Source of the DNA: Trichlorobacter ammonificans
GTDB taxonomy: Bacteria > Desulfobacterota > Desulfuromonadia > Geobacterales > Pseudopelobacteraceae
Assembly: GCF_933509905.1 (NCBI RefSeq)
Contig: NZ_OW150024.1
Coordinates: forward strand, 2,096,001 to 2,160,000
Length of the DNA: 64,000 bases
Reading direction: 5' to 3'
Shown here piece after piece: positions 18,808-25,978 of the stretch (positions are counted from its first letter, which is position 1; each line of letters starts with the position of its first letter). The position numbers and the translations under genes are program-made. The notes beneath the pieces were generated by a model. The model saw only the letters and a list, made by a program, of their open reading frames with translations, was not told the DNA's origin and did not search any database.

Positions 18808-20183
18808 GTTCAACTGCCATCACATTTGAGGTTTTCAGTAAAAAGAAGGCCGCTCTCTGGTTGCTCGGTATTGCCGTCGTATTGTTCGGTCTGAGCTCCC
18901 TGGGACATGCCGGTATCGTCTTTGCGCTGCTGGCCGGCCTGATGCTGACCGGCATGCCGATCTCCATCTCCCTGGGCCTGACCGTCTTGGTCTTTCTCTT
19001 CTTCTTCTCCAACGTCCCCACCGAAGCGGTGGCGTTAAAGCTCTTCACCGGCATCGAGAAGTTCGAGATCATGGCCATCCCCTTCTTCATCCTGGCCGGC
19101 AACTTCCTGACCCACGGCGGCGTGGCCAAGCGGATGATCAACTTCGCCACCGCACTGGTGGGACACCTAAACGGTGGCCTGGCCCTGGGCGGTATCGTGG
19201 CCTGCGCCCTGTTTGCCGCGGTATCCGGCTCCAGCCCCGCCACCGTGGTGGCCATCGGCTCCATCCTGTTGCCGGCCATGGTCAAGCAAGGCTACCCGAT
19301 GAAGTTCGGCGTCGGCGTCATCGGCACCGCCGGCGGCCTGGGAATCCTGATCCCCCCCTCCATCGTCATGGTCATCTACGCCGTTTCCACCAACGCCTCC
19401 ATCGGCCAGTTGTTCATCGCCGGCATCATCCCCGGCATTCTGCTGGCCCTGACCCTGATGGCCGTCACCTGGGTAGTGGCCAAAAAGCGCAACTACCCCC
19501 GGCAGCCACGGGCCTCCTTCAGTGAAATCGTTCGCACCTTCCGCGAGAGTGTCTGGGGACTGTTCCTGATCGTGGTGGTCATCGGCGGTATCTACTCCGG
19601 CCTGTTCACTCCCACCGAGGCGGCCGCCATGAGCGCAGTCTACGCCTTCTTCGTCTCGGTCTTCGTCTACCGCGACCTGGGGCTGAAGGACATCCCCAAG
19701 GTGCTGCTTTCCTCGGCCAGCATGTCCGCAATGCTGCTCTACATCATCACCAACGCCGTGCTCTTCTCCTTCCTGCTCACCTCCGAACAGGTGCCCCAGA
19801 ACCTCACCGCCTGGATGGTGGGACTGGGCCTCTCATCCGTCACGTTCCTGATCTTCGTCAATATCCTGCTGCTGGCGGCCGGCAACTTCATGGAGCCCTC
19901 CTCCATCCTGCTGATTACCGCGCCGCTGCTCTTCCCCATGGCCATGGAGCTGGGCATCGATCCGATCCACCTGGGGGTGCTGATGACCGTCAACATGGAG
20001 ATCGGCATGATCACCCCGCCGGTGGGCCTGAACCTCTACGTTGCCAGCGGTATATCACGGCTGGGACTGACTGAGACCACCAAGGCCTGCGCCCCCTGGA
20101 TTCTGGTGATGCTGGTTTACCTCACCATCATTACCTACATCCCCGCCATCTCCCTCTGGCTGCCCAACCTGCTCTACAAGTAG
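18804..20183 (+). CDS. dctM: TRAP transporter large permease DctM, copy 1
   Basis: A 459-residue integral membrane protein of the ion-transporter superfamily, about 12 helices, which forms the transport channel with DctQ. Typical DctM sequences are FKxFxGIEKFEIMAIPFFILAGN-like (here LFTGIEKFEIMAIPFF), AAVSGSSPATVVAIGS, GTAGGLGILIPPSI and MEIGMITPPVGLNLYV. The first 25 residues and a stretch around 195-245 differ from copy 2, while the rest is almost identical, also at base level. Its start overlaps dctQ (ATGA). Confidence 0.95.
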   Translation: MSSTAITFEVFSKKKAALWLLGIAVVLFGLSSLGHAGIVFALLAGLMLTGMPISISLGLTVLVFLFFFSNVPTEAVALKLFTGIEKFEIMAIPFFILAGNFLTHGGVAKRMINFATALVGHLNGGLALGGIVACALFAAVSGSSPATVVAIGSILLPAMVKQGYPMKFGVGVIGTAGGLGILIPPSIVMVIYAVSTNASIGQLFIAGIIPGILLALTLMAVTWVVAKKRNYPRQPRASFSEIVRTFRESVWGLFLIVVVIGGIYSGLFTPTEAAAMSAVYAFFVSVFVYRDLGLKDIPKVLLSSASMSAMLLYIITNAVLFSFLLTSEQVPQNLTAWMVGLGLSSVTFLIFVNILLLAAGNFMEPSSILLITAPLLFPMAMELGIDPIHLGVLMTVNMEIGMITPPVGLNLYVASGISRLGLTETTKACAPWILVMLVYLTIITYIPAISLWLPNLLYK

Positions 20184-20211
20184 CAGCCACAAGCCATACC
20201 CCCGCACCATC

Positions 20212-20244
20212 AGCGGGCCTGTCCAACGGACAGGCCCGCTTTTT
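20212..20244 (+). terminator. Terminator of dctPQM copy 1
   Basis: A 13-bp perfect stem (AGCGGGCCTGTCC / GGACAGGCCCGCT) with loop AAC is followed by five T. It marks the end of duplication unit 1. Confidence 0.92.
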
Positions 20245-20326
20245 ATCCCGCTGATAGTTTTCTCTGCCCGCCAGTGTTACGGGTGATCATCCTGGGGCCG
20301 AAACGCCATTACTTATCATTTCTTTA

Positions 20327-20342
20327 TGGCCAAAATCCGCCA
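20327..20342. promoter_or_regulatory. Candidate activator site 1 upstream of dctPQM copy 2
   Basis: TGGCCAAAATCCGCCA matches the site at 16850 at 15 of 16 bases. It lies about 130 bp upstream of the second sigma-54 promoter. Confidence 0.65.
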
Positions 20343-20350
20343 CACCATCA

Positions 20351-20366
20351 TGGCTAAAATTCGCCA
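20351..20366. promoter_or_regulatory. Candidate activator site 2 upstream of dctPQM copy 2
   Basis: TGGCTAAAATTCGCCA keeps the TGGC-N8-GCCA pattern. It starts 24 bp after the previous site. Confidence 0.65.
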
Positions 20367-20368
20367 CG

Positions 20369-20384
20369 AGGCCTTAATACGCCA
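20369..20384. promoter_or_regulatory. Degenerate activator site 3 upstream of dctPQM copy 2
   Basis: AGGCCTTAATACGCCA matches the TGGCCAAAATCCGCCA form at 12 of 16 positions and starts 18 bp after the preceding site. Another weak match, TGGGGCCGAAACGCCA, lies at 20293-20308. The 361-base gap 20184-20544 holds only the terminator, these sites, an AT-rich stretch (20400-20455) that could bend, and the promoter. Confidence 0.4.
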
Positions 20385-20463
20385 CTGAAGCCGACACGAC
20401 AAAATCATATACACTTTTATAATTATTGACTAAAAGTTTATTATACTCACATCATGCGCTTCC

Positions 20464-20477
20464 GGCACACCCTTTGC
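20464..20477 (+). promoter_or_regulatory. Sigma-54 promoter of dctPQM copy 2
   Basis: GGCACACCCTTTGC has exact GG-N10-GC spacing and differs from the copy 1 promoter core at one base, although the flanking DNA is otherwise dissimilar. It lies 67 bases upstream of the second dctP. Confidence 0.8.
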
Positions 20478-20544
20478 TCTAAAACGACATCTCAGTTTCC
20501 AGGCAAACAGAAGTAGTAAAGAAAACATAAGGAGGAGTATCCAA

Positions 20545-21543
20545 ATGTTCAAGAAGATCAGCGTTGCCGTTCTGACCCTGGCCCTGGCCCTGCCGCTGGG
20601 CGCACAGGCATCCCCCATTGTCATCAAGTTCAGCCACGTGGTCGCCACCAACACCCCCAAGGGAGCCGCTGCCGAGTACTTCAAGAAGCTGGCAGAGGAG
20701 CGCACCAAAGGCAAGGTCAAGGTGGAGGTCTACCCCAACAGCCAGCTCTACAAGGACAAGGAAGAGATGGAGGCCCTGCAGCTGGGCGCCGTGCAGATGC
20801 TGGCCCCTTCCCTGGCCAAGTTCGCCCCCTTGGGCCTGAAAGAGTTCGAGGTATTCGACCTGCCCTTCATCTTTGACGACTACAAGGACCTCCATGCCGT
20901 AACGCAAGGACCGGTGGGGGCCAAGCTGCTCAAGAAGCTGGAAAGCAAGGGGCTGATGGGCCTGGCTTACTGGGACAACGGCTTCAAGGTCATGTCCGCC
21001 AACAAGCCGCTCAAGAATGTTGCCGATTTCAGGGGGCTCAAGATGCGCATCCAGTCCTCCAAGGTGCTGGACTCCCAGATGCGCTCCGTGGGTGCCATTC
21101 CCCAGGTCATGGCCTTCTCGGAAGTCTACCAGGCACTGCAGACCGGCGTGGTGGACGGCACCGAGAACCCGCCGTCAAACCTTTACACCCAGAAGATGCA
21201 TGAAGTGCAGAAGTACGTCACCGTCTCCAACCACGGCTACCTGGGCTACGCCGTGCTGGTGAACAAGAAGTTCTGGATGGGCCTGCCGGCCGACATCCGC
21301 GCCACCCTGGAAGGGGCCATGAAGGATGCCACCAAGTACGCCAACGACATCGCCAAGAAGGACAACGACGACGCCCTGGCGGCAGTGAAGAAGTCCGGCA
21401 AGTCCCAGATCATCACCCTGACTCCGGCCGAGCGCCAGGCCTGGAAGAAGACCATGGACAAGGCCCACAAGGACAACGCTGCCCGCATCGGCAACGATAT
21501 TGTCCAGGAAGTCTACAAGGCAACCGGCTACAACCCCAACTGA
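20545..21543 (+). CDS. dctP: TRAP transporter substrate-binding protein DctP, copy 2
   Basis: A 332-residue periplasmic dicarboxylate-binding protein identical to copy 1 except for Thr instead of Ala in KK(T)MDKAH. The first roughly 870 bases show no difference by eye and the few differences cluster near the 3' end. It has the same signal peptide and the same AAGGAGGAG ribosome site. Ligand specificity must therefore be the same as copy 1. Any functional difference between the operons should come from regulation or from the permeases. Confidence 0.95.
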   Translation: MFKKISVAVLTLALALPLGAQASPIVIKFSHVVATNTPKGAAAEYFKKLAEERTKGKVKVEVYPNSQLYKDKEEMEALQLGAVQMLAPSLAKFAPLGLKEFEVFDLPFIFDDYKDLHAVTQGPVGAKLLKKLESKGLMGLAYWDNGFKVMSANKPLKNVADFRGLKMRIQSSKVLDSQMRSVGAIPQVMAFSEVYQALQTGVVDGTENPPSNLYTQKMHEVQKYVTVSNHGYLGYAVLVNKKFWMGLPADIRATLEGAMKDATKYANDIAKKDNDDALAAVKKSGKSQIITLTPAERQAWKKTMDKAHKDNAARIGNDIVQEVYKATGYNPN

Positions 21544-21562
21544 TTCCTGCCTGATCGACACC

Positions 21563-21593
21563 GGCCGCTGCGGCCTCCGCAGCGGCCTTTTTT
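21563..21593 (+). terminator. Intra-operon terminator/attenuator after dctP copy 2
   Basis: The same 11-bp stem and six-T run as at 18081-18111 is conserved exactly, while the bases just before it differ between copies. This suggests selection on the hairpin. Confidence 0.85.
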
Positions 21594-21617
21594 GCGACTA
21601 TCCCCGGGAGATATCCA

Positions 21618-22289
21618 ATGATGAAATACCTTGACCGTTTGGAGGAGATCGTCATCGCCTTCCTCATCGGTACGGCAACACTGATCATCTTTGCTGCCGT
21701 TCTCCATCGCTACACCGCCGGCCTGCCGATCCCCGGCCTGCAGGACTGGCTGCTGGGCATCAACCTGAGCTGGGCCCAGGAGCTCTGTATCTACATGTTC
21801 GTCTGGATGGCCAAGTTCGGCGCTGCCTACGGCGTCCGCACCGGCATCCATGTCGGCGTGGACGTACTGGTCACCCGCCTGCCGGAGCCATGGCGGATAA
21901 AGTGCGTGCTGCTGGGGATTACCGGCGGTGCGCTCTTCACCGGCATCATCGGCGCCCTGGGAGCCGCCTTTGTCTGGGAGAACGGCATGCATTACGCCGT
22001 CTACAGCAAGCTGGGGATGGATGTTTCGGAAATCATTGAAGGGCCCATCACGCCGGATCTTGAGTGGCCCACTTGGATCATCTATTCCGCCGTCCCCCTG
22101 GGGTCGTTCCTGATGTGCTTCCGTTTCCTGCAAGTGGGCTGGGCGTTCTTCCGCACCGGTGAGCTGCCCCATCACGACCACGGCCACGTGGAAGGCATCG
22201 AAGAGGAGACCGTGGACTCCACCGACGCCCTGGAAGAGTACGAGGAGCATAAATTTGCAGACGAGGCGACCAGGGGAGGTGTGAAATGA
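21618..22289 (+). CDS. dctQ: TRAP transporter small permease DctQ, copy 2
   Basis: A 223-residue four-helix subunit. Relative to copy 1 it has scattered changes in residues 7-51 (for example DRLEEIVIAFLIGT, HRYTAG, INLSWAQ), then a run of about 145 identical residues, then a changed acidic tail (HVEGIEEETVD, ADEATRGGVK). The start has GGGAGAT upstream. The stop overlaps the next start by four bases. Confidence 0.93.
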   Translation: MMKYLDRLEEIVIAFLIGTATLIIFAAVLHRYTAGLPIPGLQDWLLGINLSWAQELCIYMFVWMAKFGAAYGVRTGIHVGVDVLVTRLPEPWRIKCVLLGITGGALFTGIIGALGAAFVWENGMHYAVYSKLGMDVSEIIEGPITPDLEWPTWIIYSAVPLGSFLMCFRFLQVGWAFFRTGELPHHDHGHVEGIEEETVDSTDALEEYEEHKFADEATRGGVK

Positions 22290-23665
22290 GTACCGCCGTA
22301 ATCGGACTTCAGCAACTGACCAAGAAAAAAGCCGCTATTATACTTGCCGGCATAGCCGTCGTATTGTTCGGTCTGGGCTCCCTGGGGCATGCCGGTATCG
22401 TCTTTGCGCTGCTGGCCGGCCTGATGCTGACCGGCATGCCGATCTCCATCTCCCTGGGCCTGACCGTCTTGGTCTTTCTCTTCTTCTTCTCCAACGTCCC
22501 CACCGAGGCAGTAGCGTTAAAGCTCTTCACCGGCATCGAGAAGTTCGAGATCATGGCCATCCCCTTCTTCATCCTGGCCGGCAACTTCCTGACCCACGGC
22601 GGCGTGGCCAAGCGGATGATCAACTTCGCCACCGCACTGGTGGGACATTTCCGCGGCGGACTGGCCCTGGGTGGTGTGGTGGCCTGCGCCCTGTTTGCCG
22701 CGGTATCCGGCTCCAGCCCCGCCACCGTGGTGGCCATCGGCTCCATCCTGTTGCCGGCCATGGTCAAGCAAGGCTACCCGATGAAGTTCGGCGTCGGCGT
22801 CATCGGCACCGCCGGCGGCCTGGGGATCCTGATCCCCCCCTCCATCGTCATGGTCATTTATGCGGTGTCGGTGAACGAATCCATCGGCAAGCTGTTCATC
22901 GCCGGCATCATCCCCGGCCTGCTCCTGGCAGCGACCTTAATGGGCGTCACCTGGGTAGTGGCCAAAAAGCGCAACTACCCCTGCCAGCCCCGTGCTTCGG
23001 TTGGCGAGGTTATCCGATCCTTCCGGGAGAGTTTCTGGGGGCTGTTCCTGATCGTGGTGGTCATCGGCGGTATCTACTCCGGCCTGTTCACCCCCACCGA
23101 GGCGGCCGCCATGAGCGCAGTCTACGCCTTCTTCGTCTCGGTCTTCGTCTACCGCGACCTGGGGCTGAAGGACATCCCCAAGGTGCTGCTTTCCTCGGCC
23201 AGCATGTCCGCAATGCTGCTCTACATCATCACCAACGCCGTGCTCTTCTCCTTCCTGCTCACCTCCGAACAGGTGCCCCAGAACCTCACCGCCTGGATGG
23301 TGGGACTGGGACTCTCATCCGTCACGTTCCTGATCTTCGTCAATATCCTGCTGCTGGCGGCCGGCAACTTCATGGAGCCCTCCTCCATCCTGCTGATTAC
23401 CGCGCCGCTGCTCTTCCCGGTGGCCATGGAGCTGGGCATCGATCCGATCCACCTGGGGGTGCTGATGACCGTCAACATGGAGATCGGCATGATCACCCCG
23501 CCGGTGGGCCTGAACCTCTACGTTGCCAGCGGCATATCACGGCTGGGACTGACCGAGACCACCAAAGCCTGTTTGCCTTGGATTCTGGTGATGCTGGTTT
23601 ACCTCACCATCATTACCTACATCCCCGCCATCTCCCTCTGGCTGCCCAACCTGCTCTACAAGTAG
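22286..23665 (+). CDS. dctM: TRAP transporter large permease DctM, copy 2
   Basis: A 459-residue channel subunit. The N-terminus (MSTAVIGLQQLTKKKAAIIL) and residues around 125-130 and 195-245 differ from copy 1, including Asn-Glu-Ser-Ile-Gly-Lys in place of Asn-Ala-Ser-Ile-Gly-Gln and a Cys in KKRNYPCQPRAS. Long flanking stretches are identical at base level, including silent sites. All core DctM motifs are intact, so the protein should be functional. Confidence 0.95.
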   Translation: MSTAVIGLQQLTKKKAAIILAGIAVVLFGLGSLGHAGIVFALLAGLMLTGMPISISLGLTVLVFLFFFSNVPTEAVALKLFTGIEKFEIMAIPFFILAGNFLTHGGVAKRMINFATALVGHFRGGLALGGVVACALFAAVSGSSPATVVAIGSILLPAMVKQGYPMKFGVGVIGTAGGLGILIPPSIVMVIYAVSVNESIGKLFIAGIIPGLLLAATLMGVTWVVAKKRNYPCQPRASVGEVIRSFRESFWGLFLIVVVIGGIYSGLFTPTEAAAMSAVYAFFVSVFVYRDLGLKDIPKVLLSSASMSAMLLYIITNAVLFSFLLTSEQVPQNLTAWMVGLGLSSVTFLIFVNILLLAAGNFMEPSSILLITAPLLFPVAMELGIDPIHLGVLMTVNMEIGMITPPVGLNLYVASGISRLGLTETTKACLPWILVMLVYLTIITYIPAISLWLPNLLYK

Positions 23666-23693
23666 CAGCCACAAGCCATACCCCCACTCCATC

Positions 23694-23722
23694 AGCGGGC
23701 CTGTCCAACGGACAGGCCCGCT
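23694..23722 (+). terminator. Terminator hairpin of dctPQM copy 2, without the T run
   Basis: The 13-bp stem is identical to 20212-20240 but is followed by GCATTTCTG instead of TTTTT. Termination here may be weaker, allowing read-through into the response-regulator gene. Confidence 0.7.
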
Positions 23723-23728
23723 GCATTT

Positions 23729-23784
23729 CTGACACATCCGTCAGAAAGAGGTCAGTTGCGTCCGCCATCCGATCCTGTTACAAA
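23729..23784 (+). promoter_or_regulatory. Promoter and operator of the OmpR-type two-component pair
   Basis: CTGAC (23729), GTCAG (23740) and GTCAG (23751) are spaced by exactly 11 bases. The last box runs into a -35 TTGCGT (23756-23761), with a 17-base spacer to -10 TACAAA (23779-23784). The same arrangement occurs at 25859-25914, which suggests autoregulation by the response regulator. Confidence 0.65.
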
Positions 23785-23818
23785 CGCCCCACGCCCGATC
23801 GATGCCGGAGAGCCAGCG

Positions 23819-24517
23819 ATGCGTATTCTGATTATTGAAGACGAGCAGAAAATAGCCGAGGCCCTGAAGCGGGGGCTGGAAGCGGAAGGGTACGAAGCGG
23901 TGACGGCTGTCACCGGCGAGGAGGGATTCTACTGCCTGAGCACCGAGTTCTTCAACCTCCTGCTCCTGGACCTGATGCTGCCGGGACGGGACGGGCTGGA
24001 GATTCTCACCACCATCCGCGACAAGGGGTACACCCTGCCGGTGCTGGTGCTGACCGGTCGCGACACGGTTGAAGACCGGGTACTGGGGTTGGACAGCGGC
24101 GCCGACGACTACCTGGTCAAGCCCTTCGCCTTTCCGGAGCTTTTGGCCCGCATCCGGCTGCTGTTGCGTCGGGGCAGACCTGAGCCGATGGGACAGGTAT
24201 CCCTGGCCGACCTCGAGCTGAACCTCTCCACCCACCAGGCGCTCCGGGACGGACAGCTCCTGGACCTGACCCAACGGGAGTTCGAGCTGCTGGAATATCT
24301 GCTGCGGCACCAGGAACACGTGGTCTCCCGCGAGATGCTGGCCCACGACATCTGGAAGGTCAAGGAGCGTTCCACCCCGCTGGACAACGTGATCGACGTC
24401 AATATCGCCCGCCTGCGCCGCAAGGTGGACGGCCCCTTTGCCCGCAAACTGATCCGCACCATCCGTGGCGTCGGCTTCATGGCAACGGTGCGGGAGGCCC
24501 ATGAACCGGCCCACTAA
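23819..24517 (+). CDS. OmpR-family response regulator
   Basis: A 232-residue DNA-binding regulator. The receiver has acidic pocket E7-D8 and phospho-acceptor D51 (LLLLDLMLPGRDG), with the conserved Thr in VLTGRD and Lys in DYLVKPF. The C-terminal winged helix contains LTQREFELLEYLLRH and IRTIRGVGFM. It is CusR-like in outline. I start at ATG 23819 (GGAG upstream, first residues MRILIIEDE); the frame is open earlier but lies within the promoter. It overlaps the kinase gene by 17 bases. Confidence 0.93.
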   Translation: MRILIIEDEQKIAEALKRGLEAEGYEAVTAVTGEEGFYCLSTEFFNLLLLDLMLPGRDGLEILTTIRDKGYTLPVLVLTGRDTVEDRVLGLDSGADDYLVKPFAFPELLARIRLLLRRGRPEPMGQVSLADLELNLSTHQALRDGQLLDLTQREFELLEYLLRHQEHVVSREMLAHDIWKVKERSTPLDNVIDVNIARLRRKVDGPFARKLIRTIRGVGFMATVREAHEPAH

Positions 24518-25862
24518 CATCCGCCTGCGCTTCACGCTGCTCTACGGCGCCGCCCTGGTGGCGACGGTGGTGCTCTTTTCGGCCGGTGTCTACTACTTTG
24601 TGCAGAAACTGCTCTTCAGCCAGATCGACAACCACCTGCGCAAGGATCTGGCCACGGTTGTCGAATACCTGCGCCGCGACCCCGCCGGGCTGGAAAAGCT
24701 GGCCCGTTTCGGCTCCGTCCATTATTTCCGGGTACAAAAAAACGGCCGGACGCTGGTCTCGTCCAACGAGTGGCTCGAAAGCGGTCTGCAGTATCAACGG
24801 CCCGCTATGGCTTCGTCTCCGGAGCCGGTTTCCGTCATCAACGCCGACAACAAACCCTTCCGCATCATCAGCCGCCAGGAACAGGAAGACCAGCTCCAGT
24901 ACCTGATCACGGTTGCCCATGAAGAGGGAACCTACCGCCGCACCCTGCGGACCCTGGGCCTGATCATCCTGCTGATCCTGCCGGTCTCCATCGCAGGCTC
25001 TCTGGCGGTGGGCTACCTGATCGCCGGCCGGGTACTGGCTCCCATCACGGCCATCACCCAACGGGCAGCAGATATTTCGGCGGAAAACCTGTCGGCCCGG
25101 TTGCCGGTGGACGGCAGTGACAACGAACTGAGCCGGCTGGCCGTGGTCTTCAACCAGACCTTCACACGCCTGGAGGAGTCTTTCGAACGGCTGCGGCGTT
25201 TCACCGCCGACGCTTCCCACGAGCTGCGCACCCCGCTGACCGCCATCCGCAGCATCGGCGAAACCGCCCTGCAACAGCAACCCGGCGCGCTGGACTGCCA
25301 CGAAACCATCGGCAGTATCCTTGAGGAAACCGATCGGCTGGTACAAACCGTGGAAGCGCTGCTGATACTCAGCCGCGCCGACAGTCAGGCCCTTGAGCGG
25401 CAACCGGTGGATGTCGGCGAGCTGGTGGCTGACGTTGTCGACTTCCTCGGCGTGCTGGCTGAGGAAAAAAGCCAGAGGCTGCACTATCTCCGCAATACCG
25501 ACCTGACCATTGCCGCCGATCCCGGCGTGCTCCGGCGCGCCTTTCTCAACCTGCTGGACAATGCCATCAAGTATTCACCGCAGCGGGGTGATATCACCAT
25601 CGCCCTGTTCCGTAACGAACAGGGCGAGACGCTGCTGGACTTCGTCGATTGCGGTCCCGGCATTCCGGATGAGGAGAAGGAGCGGATCTTCAACCGCTTC
25701 TATCGTCTCGACGCCGGGCGGGCCCGCACGAACGGCGGTACCGGCCTGGGACTCGCCATCGCCAAAACCGCCGTCGAAGTCCACGGCGGCACCATCACCC
25801 TGCTGGATGCCCCATCAGGTGGCGCATGCTTCCGGATCAGTTTTCCCGGCTCCCGATCCTGA
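24501..25862 (+). CDS. Membrane sensor histidine kinase partner
   Basis: A 453-residue kinase with two membrane segments (about residues 12-32 and 150-172) bracketing a roughly 115-residue periplasmic domain. It continues with HAMP, HisKA (TADASHELRTPLTAIRS, His near 237), HATPase (NLLDNAIKYSP, DCGPGIP, GTGLGLAIAK). The start at 24501 is preceded by GGGAGG. The architecture is that of CusS/QseC-type kinases. The signal is unknown, but the cytochrome gene that follows shares the operon's operator-like element. Confidence 0.92.
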   Translation: MNRPTNIRLRFTLLYGAALVATVVLFSAGVYYFVQKLLFSQIDNHLRKDLATVVEYLRRDPAGLEKLARFGSVHYFRVQKNGRTLVSSNEWLESGLQYQRPAMASSPEPVSVINADNKPFRIISRQEQEDQLQYLITVAHEEGTYRRTLRTLGLIILLILPVSIAGSLAVGYLIAGRVLAPITAITQRAADISAENLSARLPVDGSDNELSRLAVVFNQTFTRLEESFERLRRFTADASHELRTPLTAIRSIGETALQQQPGALDCHETIGSILEETDRLVQTVEALLILSRADSQALERQPVDVGELVADVVDFLGVLAEEKSQRLHYLRNTDLTIAADPGVLRRAFLNLLDNAIKYSPQRGDITIALFRNEQGETLLDFVDCGPGIPDEEKERIFNRFYRLDAGRARTNGGTGLGLAIAKTAVEVHGGTITLLDAPSGGACFRISFPGSRS

Positions 25863-25914
25863 CGGGAATGTCAGGAAAGCGTCAGTTGTCCCCCCTCACC
25901 GCCTTTGTTACAAA
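25859..25914 (+). promoter_or_regulatory. Promoter and operator of the hexaheme cytochrome gene
   Basis: CTGAC (25859), GTCAG (25870) and GTCAG (25881) again have 11-base spacing. They are followed by -35 TTGTCC (25886-25891), a 17-base spacer and -10 TACAAA (25909-25914). It is near-superimposable on 23729-23784 although the rest of the flanking DNA differs. The first box overlaps the kinase stop codon. Confidence 0.65.
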
Positions 25915-25978
25915 GGGATGCACGAATTCAATTCAATTTTCGGCAGCTCCGAAGCTCGAACACCAGAGGAGGAACAGC

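Larger units (their letters stand above)
17047..20240 (+). repeat. Tandem duplication unit 1 (dctPQM)
   Basis: This 3194-base unit runs from the AAGGAGGAG ribosome site of dctP to the end of the terminator stem after dctM. It is repeated in the same orientation at 20529-23722 with the same length. Similarity stops abruptly at both ends: the bases before AAGGAGGAG and after the stem differ between copies. Confidence 0.95.
20529..23722 (+). repeat. Tandem duplication unit 2 (dctPQM)
   Basis: This is the second 3194-base copy, head-to-tail with 17047-20240 and offset by 3482 bases. Gene lengths and spacers are identical, so no net indel has accumulated even where bases differ. Confidence 0.95.

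Noticed and set aside
19478-19496. TGGCCAAAAAGCGCAA inside dctM (and again in copy 2 near 22960), similar to the proposed activator site.
   Set aside because: It lacks the GCCA half and encodes VAKKRN in the reading frame, so it is a coding coincidence.
20405-20455. TTGACT and TATACT in the AT-rich region before the second dctP as a sigma-70 promoter.
   Set aside because: The spacer is only about 10 bases. A bend or IHF-type region between activator sites and the sigma-54 promoter fits better.
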